Assembly (NCBI GenBank): GCA_022539475.1
Contig: VCMS01000172.1
Span: forward strand, 53,675-117,674
Length of the DNA: 64,000 nucleotides
Reading direction: 5' to 3'
Source of the DNA: Gracilaria domingensis
Lineage: Eukaryota > Rhodophyta > Florideophyceae > Gracilariales > Gracilariaceae
Numbering within the stretch: the stretch's first letter is position 1; each line of letters starts with the position of its first letter. Both the position numbers and the translations under genes were made by a program. Shown one piece after another: positions 9,923-18,800 of the stretch. The notes below the pieces were generated by a model. That model made no database searches. It saw only the letters and a program-made list of their open reading frames with translations, and was not told where the DNA came from.

Positions 9923-11086
9923 ATGGCGGTGTCGCGCGAGGCCGTGCTTGCGCTGCTCGTGCTCGCCGCGCTTGCGCGGCGGCTTGCGGCCCATCAGGCG
10001 ATTGCGTATCCGTGGCCTATCTCGCATGACGGCGCGTGTCGCGTCGGCTCGTTCAAGGACTGTCCGGGGCCCTGTCCGACCGACGACCTTCGCCAAGACC
10101 AGACGCCCGACTCGCCCTCCATCTCGCTTCGACGCGGGCAGCAGTTCGAGGTGCACGTCAAGCGCAACAACCACGGCGGCGGCTTCACGCGCTGGACCAT
10201 CGTCAACGTGCGCGACATGTACGACCACGACAAACACGACCAGATGGCGTTTTATTACACCTGCGGCGACCAGCAGATCACGTTCTGCACCGCCAGCAAT
10301 CGTATGAGAGATTGTGATTATGACCAAAGGAACCAGTATTACAGACATGCGCTCACGATTCCGCACATCTATGCGGACGGCGTGTATGTGCTGGGCTTCG
10401 CGTGGTTTGGCGGCACGCAGGCGCCCGGCACGGGCGGCGTGTTTGGCGATTACTATGACTGCATGTACATCGAGATCAAAGGCGGTCGCTACAGCAAGTC
10501 GTTCCAGCCGACCTTCGACGTCGCCAAGTCGGCAACCGCCAAGAAGGGCTTGTGCGCCGCGCGCACCACGTGGCTGGGCGACTGCAAGACCGAGCCGTGC
10601 ACGCATCGCAAGGCGGGGCTACGCGTTCCGTGGCAGTTCCGGCACGGGAAGAAGCCGAAAAAGCTCTACGCCAGCGCGTTTCGCAAGCCGCACCGACCGC
10701 GCAAGGCGGGGAAGCACTCGCCAAAGCTGCGCGGCATTTCGATCAGAGATACGCGTAAGCCGTCAAAGGTTTATGCGAGCTCCAAGCGCGATTGGATGGC
10801 CAAGTTTTCGCTGAAAAAGAACATGTACGTGACAGTGACTTGCGATGTGTCGGGCGCTGTGCGTCATGTGATATTCTATCGCAATGGGAATCCAGAATGG
10901 AAGGAGGAGAGCGCGCCGTATAGCATTGCTGGTGTGTCGTGGGGGCGCCGGAAGGGGAAGGCGGTGTGGAGGTATCGCGCGTGGCGCTTGCAGCGCGGGA
11001 ACGACTTCTACTCGCTTTCGTGCGTGGTTTACGGCAAGGACGGCAGCGTTCAGTACGCGAAGCTGGACGTTGAGCAGAGTTGGTGA
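9923..11086 (+). CDS. Secreted LPMO-like copper protein with C-terminal module
   Basis: The ORF is 387 aa from ATG 9923. A signal peptide of about 23 residues ends LAA, so the mature protein would begin with His24 (HQAIAYPWP). An N-terminal His followed by a second His in RNNHGGGF (His84) and an aromatic-rich strand YVLGFAWFGG (155-164) is the layout of the copper histidine brace of lytic polysaccharide monooxygenases. Eight or so Cys in residues 39-131 fit disulphides, including KDCPGPCP. After the catalytic-type domain (to about residue 190) there is a basic Lys/Arg-rich linker and then a beta-rich module of about 110 residues resembling an Ig/FN3-like fold, of unknown role. Such enzymes oxidatively cleave polysaccharides outside the cell. 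The family number is not assigned. Coding DNA is much more GC-rich than its neighbours. Confidence 0.75.
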   Translation: MAVSREAVLALLVLAALARRLAAHQAIAYPWPISHDGACRVGSFKDCPGPCPTDDLRQDQTPDSPSISLRRGQQFEVHVKRNNHGGGFTRWTIVNVRDMYDHDKHDQMAFYYTCGDQQITFCTASNRMRDCDYDQRNQYYRHALTIPHIYADGVYVLGFAWFGGTQAPGTGGVFGDYYDCMYIEIKGGRYSKSFQPTFDVAKSATAKKGLCAARTTWLGDCKTEPCTHRKAGLRVPWQFRHGKKPKKLYASAFRKPHRPRKAGKHSPKLRGISIRDTRKPSKVYASSKRDWMAKFSLKKNMYVTVTCDVSGAVRHVIFYRNGNPEWKEESAPYSIAGVSWGRRKGKAVWRYRAWRLQRGNDFYSLSCVVYGKDGSVQYAKLDVEQSW

Positions 11087-12128
11087 TCGCTTAGCTAGCT
11101 TTCTCGGGTGACGGTTTACAGAACGTAGAACGTAAAGGCACGGACGAGTGCACCAAAACGAGCCGTTGACAAAACGACAACAGGGATTCCACTCGCTGTT
11201 CCACTCCTTCAGCCCGGGCAACGCGCGGGTGTCGGGTGACGTGCTGTAAAGCGCTAACGGCTTTTGATTCCGTGCGCCAGTTGAGCGCAGCAGTAGAGCG
11301 CGGCGATCCGCGTTGCTCAACGGCCATCATCTCATGTGTCAATCGATTTGGCGAGCGGCGGGCACACTTGTGCGCGTATATCTCTGTTTCTGGGCAGAGG
11401 AAAGCGTTTCCTCACCACTGCGTGATTTAGGTGAGCGGATGACTTGCTCAGTTTCATCAACTGCAGTAGTTGTTGGCGTTCATCTCTGAAAATTCCAAGC
11501 CTGGGGCTGTGAGAAGTGATCTAGGTCGAAACTGGTCCGCAAAGTTTGGCTTGAGAGATTTGTGTAACGTTGATTCATGGCGGATGCCTGCGTTCGTGAA
11601 CATGCATCGGAAGCTCTAGCAAGGTCTCTGTGTAAAATTACACGCAATTAAAAGCATTTTGCGACATTTATTACTTGTCTCAATACGTTTCTTCTGCGTC
11701 AAGCCAAACGTATTGCCAATGATGAGTGCCCGGGTGAGCAGTCCTACCAAGCGGAATGCAGCCAGAGAAAATTTGGTTGATTTGACAAAGTTTATGTCAT
11801 TTACAGCGTTTTAGCTAGAGATTCATTACTTGTCCTCTCCATCGCAGCCTTTCATGCGATGCGTCTCACCTACACCTACCTTCGTAGTTCCTGAACGCAA
11901 GATCGTCATGTCGATTGTCTTGTATGAGAATGCGCGGTTTCCAAGTGGCACATTTGAGGCCGTCGAAAGAGTGCACTTTCTCTCCCTCGTTTTACAAATT
12001 TGGATTTCAAATCGGATTTGAAATGATTTGCCCTAATTCTACACATAGTGTTACATACAGAACAAAATCGCAAGAATCGCAAGAATCGCAGTTTTGAGTC
12101 AAAAGTTTGTAGTTTCGAGTCGAAACTC
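11087..12128. other. Convergent intergenic region, no gene seen
   Basis: This is the space between the 3' ends of the LPMO-like gene (plus) and the membrane protein gene (minus). From about 12036 it is part of the segment duplicated at 38517-39475, which therefore includes the 3' flank of the membrane protein gene. Confidence 0.5.
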
Positions 12129-13583
12129 TTAAGCGTATCCATACTCTCCATCTCGCTGTTCAACAGGTCGAACTTTGCCATGCGTCATGCTGAACGCCAC
12201 CGTATCTTGCGAACGATCAAAGCCTTCTCTGTGGTCCCGTGCAAGCCACGTCAAAAGCCCACTATAGCCAGAGATGTCGAGACGTATTTCACTCCCATCA
12301 TTCTCTTTCAGTCTTAGCGCAAACCGGTCGCGCAAAACCAGTTGGAACACGAGAATCACGCAAGTTAACAACAAAATGAAGCTATAACACCAGGATCCGA
12401 GCGCTGCAATTTTGGTCACTGAAACTTCAGACGCTCGCAATAGTCGTTCCCTACTTTTCGCTTCCCGCGCAACAATGGCACGAGCAACAACACCATCCAC
12501 GAATTCTCGAGAAGTCACCACGTCTTCCTTCAGAAGTCCAAGCCCATCGCTTAACGCGTCTTCGGCACCGTCCGATGCGGCCCATACCAACGTAATCTGA
12601 CTTGAAAATGACGTGAAAGATATCACTTTCGGAATGCTGTTGCTCTCGACATGCTCCTTCCAGGTAGGGATCGATACCGTCCCAAACCCCACACGAAACG
12701 TAAACGAGCTTGCATCAGGATTCCATTTGCCGAGGACGCAGTTATGGCCAGTGAACAAAGGAGATGAACGACTTCCTTGCAGAGGCCGTTCTAAGCATAA
12801 GAGACGATTGTCGTTACTCTCCGACGACGACTCGCTTTCGTTGTTGTGGACATTGAGATGCATGAGAATAAGGCCGTTGGGCCGGTTGCCCATTCGAACA
12901 CGAATGGTCTTCTCCCACGGAAGTTCGGCTCCAACGCTTTCTTCAACATGATACGGGACGGGGGCAGACCAAAACACATTGAAGCACTCAGGTTGTTGAG
13001 AGCCGCACGGAGAGATTTCCATCAGTGAGTTCAGATTGCCATAGTTCTGGCAGGATATGGTGCTTGGTTCAATCGATACCGGTTGTCCGGTCTCAGACCG
13101 AAGGGCACGACCGTCGAATATGGTTTGATTGCCCACTGTGTCAAACGAGGTCGAGAAATAGTGTATGGAATCGCCATTGTCTACCAGACACGCGGAGAAG
13201 AGGGTGGGGTCCAAACGGGGTGCGGTGTACAAATGGGTGGCGGGTTGTAGTTGAGTTAGATACCGAGGATGAATAGCAGAAAGACGAGTCGCAGTTTCAC
13301 CGTTGATGGAAAGAGTTAGGGCGAAGATGACAGCGACGAGAACAAAATAAACAGTTTGAAGGACTCTAGTGAGGTATTGACCGTCTGAAAGAATTGGGGG
13401 CAGAAATGCCGATATCCGAGATTCTCGAAGTTGAAGAAGACGGCCTTCGCGAAGCAGGTGCGCAATATACATGGCTTGTATGTCATGGAAGAAGTTCGAA
13501 ATAATGATCATGAAGCAGACCACGTCGATGAGAATGAACACGAAAGCGTTGATGAAACGCGAGTCCATTGGTATGGTACACAT
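12129..13583 (-). CDS. Membrane protein with large ectodomain, paralogue family
   Basis: The 484-aa ORF runs from ATG 13583 to TAA 12129. Two hydrophobic segments near the N-terminus (about residues 14-32 and 75-97) and one near the C-terminus (about 400-422) flank an ectodomain-like region of about 300 residues with a few Cys and several N-glycosylation-type sites. It has the same layout as the 467-aa protein at 26981-28384 (shared short blocks such as F.TV and G.WN..AS.FTFR.G), so the two are diverged paralogues. A third, 3'-terminal copy lies at 38611-39489 and is nearly identical. Function unknown. The LTR retrotransposon at 13689 sits 105 bp upstream of the ATG, so its original promoter has been moved more than 11 kb away to beyond 25066. 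Confidence 0.8.
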   Translation of the reverse strand: MCTIPMDSRFINAFVFILIDVVCFMIIISNFFHDIQAMYIAHLLREGRLLQLRESRISAFLPPILSDGQYLTRVLQTVYFVLVAVIFALTLSINGETATRLSAIHPRYLTQLQPATHLYTAPRLDPTLFSACLVDNGDSIHYFSTSFDTVGNQTIFDGRALRSETGQPVSIEPSTISCQNYGNLNSLMEISPCGSQQPECFNVFWSAPVPYHVEESVGAELPWEKTIRVRMGNRPNGLILMHLNVHNNESESSSESNDNRLLCLERPLQGSRSSPLFTGHNCVLGKWNPDASSFTFRVGFGTVSIPTWKEHVESNSIPKVISFTSFSSQITLVWAASDGAEDALSDGLGLLKEDVVTSREFVDGVVARAIVAREAKSRERLLRASEVSVTKIAALGSWCYSFILLLTCVILVFQLVLRDRFALRLKENDGSEIRLDISGYSGLLTWLARDHREGFDRSQDTVAFSMTHGKVRPVEQRDGEYGYA

Positions 13584-14230
13584 GTTGAAGATGGGACGGG
13601 AACGCTGGACGGAGCAGAAGAGGTTGTCTTGATGTTCGATTCTGATAGTGGTGAAGCAACGACTTGGTTAAACTTAGATTGAAGTTGATGTGGAGGCGGA
13701 TGCAGGGGAGTGTCCCGCCACCCCAGGGACACTCCCGAACAATTTTTTTCTATATCTCCGACACCTTCCACCCCTGGACTGCGCCGTCACTCCCGCCGTC
13801 TGCGCCCACCGCTGCGCGCCGTGCGCTGCGACGCGGCGGCAAGGATGATGAGGTTTCGCGCCGCGCGCCGCGGCGCGCCCCCGACGGAGATGAAGAAGTC
13901 GCGCGCCGCTCGCTGCGGCGCGCCTGAAGAGGAGTATAATGAGGTTGCGCGTCGCGCGCCGCTGGCTGCGGCGCGCCCGCCGCTAAGCAGTCTTTGGAAG
14001 CTCGCGCCCCGCACGTTGCGGCGCGCCAGCTGCAGGGTAGGAAAGGAACGTGCGCGCAGCACCTGACGCTGGAGGACAGTGAGTGGAGCGCTCTCTTCGG
14101 GGAGCTCAGAAAGTTGTGGCGCGCTCTGTCGCGCGCGTCGGAACACATACGACCAGGGGATACAAATCAATTTAATCGAGAAGCAGGAGTTCTATGACAA
14201 AGAGGCAATCGAAGATACGAGAAATGGATA

Positions 14231-14641
14231 TCAATCAGAGGACAACAAAGCTTTCACAGCGTCATGAACGAGATGAAGCGCCCGTGCGCGGGAGGGAGAG
14301 CGTAGCACCATCATGGAAAGCGCCAACCCAACACCAATCCCGCGCACGAACAGTACTGGGAGCTCGTTAAGATTGTCTTTGAGCTCATCCATCGATATTC
14401 CACGCTTGAAGAGGAAGTCATATAGAGCCTCCTCGCAGGCGAAAAGTTGCGCTTCGGTACGTTCTTCGGTGGCAACATCGTCTTCGTTCGCAAATGCGGC
14501 GTCCTCCTCGAGCTGAATGGTGTCCGCAGTAACTTCTTTTGCTTCGCTCTCGATCAGGACGGTTGATTTGGCACGCGGAACATCGGAATGGTCGGTATCG
14601 TCGTCGGTCATAGTAGCAATAACTTCGTTTGGAGTTGACAT
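14231..14641 (-). CDS. Antisense LTR-encoded acidic small protein
   Basis: A 136-aa ORF runs from ATG 14641 to TGA 14231, opposite to the retrotransposon transcript and wholly inside the 5' LTR. The N-terminal half is acidic (MTDDDTDHSDVP, then many Glu/Ala). The C-terminal half is a predicted helical, partly hydrophobic domain (ELPVLFVRGIGVGLALSMMV...). The version in the LTR at 34555-36591 aligns over its full length (M....., a (T)(D/N)D(D/E)T..SD(V/I)P block, STV(L/I)(I)E.EA.E, and LP....RG...GL). The 156-1878 version aligns at the C-terminal part. No known family was recognised. Possible roles, purely inferred, are regulation of the sense transcript or of host silencing. It would be transcribed from a promoter within the LTR, upstream of 14641. 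Confidence 0.6.
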   Translation of the reverse strand: MSTPNEVIATMTDDDTDHSDVPRAKSTVLIESEAKEVTADTIQLEEDAAFANEDDVATEERTEAQLFACEEALYDFLFKRGISMDELKDNLNELPVLFVRGIGVGLALSMMVLRSPSRARALHLVHDAVKALLSSD

Positions 14642-15108
14642 CGTTCAAAAGATGGACACCTGAAAGGCGGTGGTAAGATAGGGGAAGCATGGCAGACCTG
14701 AGAGGCACCGAAGGGTAACTATAATATCGAATATACCGCCATGATAACTGGTCACGCACGCACAATCGTGATAGTGCCACGATGGCACGACATGGAAGGT
14801 GGATGTCATCCGGAGGACTAGTTGAAAACCTAAATAGCCAGAAGAAATCTGGCCAACCACCGACCTACATAACGAAGAACCGTACGTTGACATTATTACC
14901 TATTATGGACATGGTGAGCAATATTAAGTTGTTTGTCACAAGACGACAATCGGCGCACCGTATCACCAACAGCCAATGAACAGGAGACATAACGAAGAAC
15001 CGTACAACGGTATCACAACCAAGTATATGACCTGGTGAGCCGTTCTGAATGCCTTGGTGAAAGATGATATTAGGTGTTCGCTTGCGGTGACCATGCATTA
15101 TCACAATT

Positions 15109-15162
15109 GTAGATATAAACCCCCGAGTTCGAGCGCTCGCTGCAAACTCAACTCGGGCAGAC
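15109..15162 (+). promoter_or_regulatory. LTR TATA box and adjacent palindrome (5' LTR)
   Basis: GATATAAACC (about 15112-15121) is followed by CCCGAGTT, an inner CGAGCGCTCG palindrome, and AACTCGGG, the exact complement of CCCGAGTT. This drives the gag-pol transcript; the start site should lie about 25-30 bases after the TATA box, near the inner palindrome. Confidence 0.65.
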
Positions 15163-15819
15163 CACTTCCCCTCCGGACGACTTCCCCCATCCTGGCCTCT
15201 CTCGCCTTTCTTCCTCCCCTTCCGTCGTCGCCAACCTTCCTTCCTTTGGCAATCCCATCTTCCCTTAGCGCAGTCTGCGCCTCCCTGCCACCAGCCTTTC
15301 CCCCTACATTTCCTTATTCCCGGCGGCCCGGTCTCCCGCCGTTCCCTAGCCAGTCGCCTTGTGCTGCCCTCCATTGGGCTCGTTCGCACACTGCGACCAT
15401 CACCCATCACTACGTCTCCGTTCTCCCAGACGGACGTTGGCAGTGTTACGCATTGCGCTGGTTTTATTTCTGTCGCTACCTCGCCTGGTTGTTAGGTTCG
15501 TGGTGGCATCGACGACAGACTCTATCGCTTTAGTCCTACCACACTATTGTCCCGCCGACAGCTCTTGTGTGTCTTGGTCTGTTGGCCCTGCTTTCTGTTG
15601 TTGTGTTGGCTCTCGGTATCGGACGCTGAGCCATATCCTCGGTTGATTCTTACCCCTGCTTTCAGTTTGCGGGGAGTTTCCATCTATCTTGGGGTTATCT
15701 TGTCTGCTCCTGCAGGCATCTGAGCTACGTGAATCTGTCGCCCTTTGGGCTGGTACTCTCGAGCATTTATTGTGTCGCTCTCCTTGGGTTTGTCACCACC
15801 CGCGCTGTTTCCCCCAAAA

Positions 15820-18800
15820 ATGGCGTCCACATGGTACTCTCGAGGAGGGTCTGGTTCTCCTGAGTCTGGTGTGATTTCCTTCGATGGTTCTGCCGTCGAC
15901 GTAAGGAAGTTTCTGTTTTACTTTGAGAATGTCGCTACCCCCAACGAAGAGGATAGTGTTCGAGCTATGAAGTTGCTCGGCTATCTTGAGGGTGAAGCGT
16001 TTGACTTCTACTATGACAACTATGCTGTTGATGGCTCTCTTTCAATTGAAGCAAAGGACTATCAGAATGTGAAGCTTGCTTTGATCGAACGTTTCGGTGC
16101 AATCGAGGAACCGGCGGAGAGGATTCGCCGGGCAGTTTCGGCACGTTTAGATTACGTCGATCTGCTAGGGTCCTTGAAGAAGATGGACTCTTTCTTCGAT
16201 CAGGCTGGTTTTAACACGAAAGCTAAGTTCGGGTTACTACGAAACGCTGTCATGGAGTTTGCAGATCTTGCGCAGTTTGTCATATTCCGTGGAGCAGATG
16301 ACTATGAATCCTTGAAGGCCCTCGTTAAGGACTTTGTTGGCGGAAAGAAAGCTCTCGGGTCGTATGGTACCCTTAACGCTTTCCCACCGGCAAAGCACAT
16401 TCTTCAACGTGCTAAGGAGCCCGCTCGTCCAAGTCCGCTGGAGTCGAAAGTGGATCAGTTGGCTGACCAGATGGCACAGTTGCACCTCCTAGTGAAGAAG
16501 ACTCAGAGCGCTGCGACAACCATTGGACGTCAGGATACGGAGAAGGTTTGTTCGTATTGTAGCCAACCTGGTCACTTCGCAGCACGATGTGAGCTTAACC
16601 CGCATCGAGGCACACGATGTAGTGTTTGTGGCAAGTTAGGTCACTCTGCAACTACGTGCTGGAGAAGGAATAATGATGATACTGTGCGAAAAGTGTCATT
16701 CGAAGATGTGAAGTCTGAATCAGAAAGGGAGAAGTTGCTCAAAGAGAAACGAGCTTCTCAGAAGACAGACGAGAACCAAGTCTCAGTTGTCATTGCTGAC
16801 CCTTCAGATGATGAAGACCCCGTTGCAACCGCGAAAAGGGACGCAGATGGGGAGCCTCTGCCCAAGCAACCTCGAACTGGTCCTCTCTCGGGAATTTCTC
16901 CCGTAATGTTCCCCGACTCGCATACCACCAAGACTCCTTCGCAGCAAGCCAAGAACCTTCCTAAGAAGTCGCCAAAGACTCGGAAGGGCGCTGGAAAGAA
17001 GTCGAAAGGGAAGTCGCGGAGGGTGAAGATCGAAGAACATGTTGGAAAGTACAATATTTACGAAGAGTTGGCGAGAGCTCCTTCTGGCATCACTTTTGGT
17101 CAACTTGTCCGCGGTGATGCGGACGAGGCCAAGAAAGACATTCGGCGCATTCTTTCCGGAGGTTTTTCGTCAAGGCGTGTCAGTTACGCTCATACTCATT
17201 CACTCCCTCAGACTCTCAAAGTGGTGAATGTTACTGTCTATGGCACTAGTTCCCAGGCGCTGCTGGACTCTGGTGCTATCCCTAATCTTATGTCTATTGC
17301 GTTATGCAACCGGTTATCGTTGGAGATGAAACCGTCGAGTAGGAGGATTGTCGTTGCCGACGGAACCAAATCCTTAGTTCGCGGAAGCCTGCACGATGTT
17401 CCCCTCGAGTTTGGTTCTCTCCGCGTCCCGTTGGATTTCCTGGTCGTTGAGAAGCCTCCCTTCAATGTGATCGTTGGCTGTCCTGCTCTTGAGTCACTCC
17501 AAGCCTGCTTGGACCTCGGTACTCAGCAAGTCTCTATGCAATTTGACGGCGCATCTGTTGTTTTGCCTCTCGATTACCATCGCCCTAGTGTAGTGTTCGA
17601 CGAAGAGAATGAACACACCGATAGTGAAGATTTCACTTCCGCTTCAGAGTCGTTCTTCTCTGAGAGTTCAGAGAGCGACGACGAAGGATACGCGATCACT
17701 TTCTCGAAAGACAAAGTTGACACGTCAGTATATGCTTTGAATACTATGAATGAAGAACAAAACTCCTTACAACCACCCGAAGAGGAATCCGCGAACGAAC
17801 TGAAGAATATTGGTGCTACGAGTCTCGGTCAGGAAAGCCCCTCCCCTGCTGATCCTCAGGATTTGGAGGAGGGCATTAGGCAATTGCGTGTGAATGATGT
17901 TGAACCAGAACCTGCTATTACTACTCCTCACGCCACTGGGGAAGCAAATAGAGAATTTGAGAACGATGAAGAATCGGAGGAAAGCGCAGACGACAACGAC
18001 TCCGAAGGTTCTCCATCGGATGGAGGACACGAACGCGATCTCGTTGTCCCAGTCAGGGATGACGTTGTTCTTCTACGAGCCGAAGATGTGAGACGACAGC
18101 CTGATTATCTTATCTTTCGAGTCTACCGTCGTTATTCTCAGCCACCGGATAGAGAACAACTTCATCCACACACCTCTGAACTTCCGTACGGAGAAATGGG
18201 TGTCCTAGAGCTGGACAACAGTTCCGAACCAATAGTCCGTTTCGGAGTAGGCTGGCCTATACCTGCACCGGCTGATGAAGAACCCCTCGCGGTTCCATCG
18301 CAAAGCGAAGCCCATGAAGACCATGTGATGGTTATAAGTCTTGACAACACTAACGATGAGGCCGATAACCAGCTGAGCGGTTTAGCTGAGCCGAATGACG
18401 ATCAACGACGATCGGTCTATCACACCCCGAATCCCTCGTCTTTTCAGAGTTCCATGACAGACACTAGCCTTCAACCACCTGACCCTCCCCTTTTGTCAAC
18501 TGACAACGATAGAGGAGCTGAAGAGAGGAACTCTGGAAGGGACGACGAAGAAGATGAAGATTGTGTAGAAGTAGAAGCAGGAGTTCATGAAGCAGAAGTA
18601 GAAGTAGAAGAGGAAGTGGTGAATAAGGGAAATGAAGATGATCATGAAGAAGATGAAGATGGTTCCTCACCAGAAGAAGTCGAGCTGTCTGGTACCCCTC
18701 TCTACCGCGACCCTGTCCTCACCATCCCGATTACGGATGAGGTCACTTTGCTACCACCTGAAGAAGGGGAACTTATTAGCGACTTTCTTTTGGTTCGTGT

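Larger units (their letters stand above)
13689..15831 (+). repeat. 5' LTR
   Basis: Starts TGTGG, ends CCACA. Internal layout: a GTGTCC/GGACAC inverted pair in the first 50 bases; four copies of a CpG-rich dyad, GCGCGCCGC-N-GCGGCGCGC, between about 13850 and 14020; an antisense ORF (14231-14641); two copies of ACATAACGAAGAACCGTA (about 14869 and 14988); TATA box and palindrome at 15111-15160; a pyrimidine-rich leader; and the gag start codon 12 bases before the end. Confidence 0.95.

Noticed and set aside
15054-15533. Sense-strand ORFs of 95-159 codons in each LTR leader (also 24288-24767) and antisense 181-codon ORFs opposite them
   Set aside because: They are pyrimidine- or purine-rich leader translations without equivalents of conserved length in the other LTR subfamilies, unlike the antisense ORF at 14231-14641.
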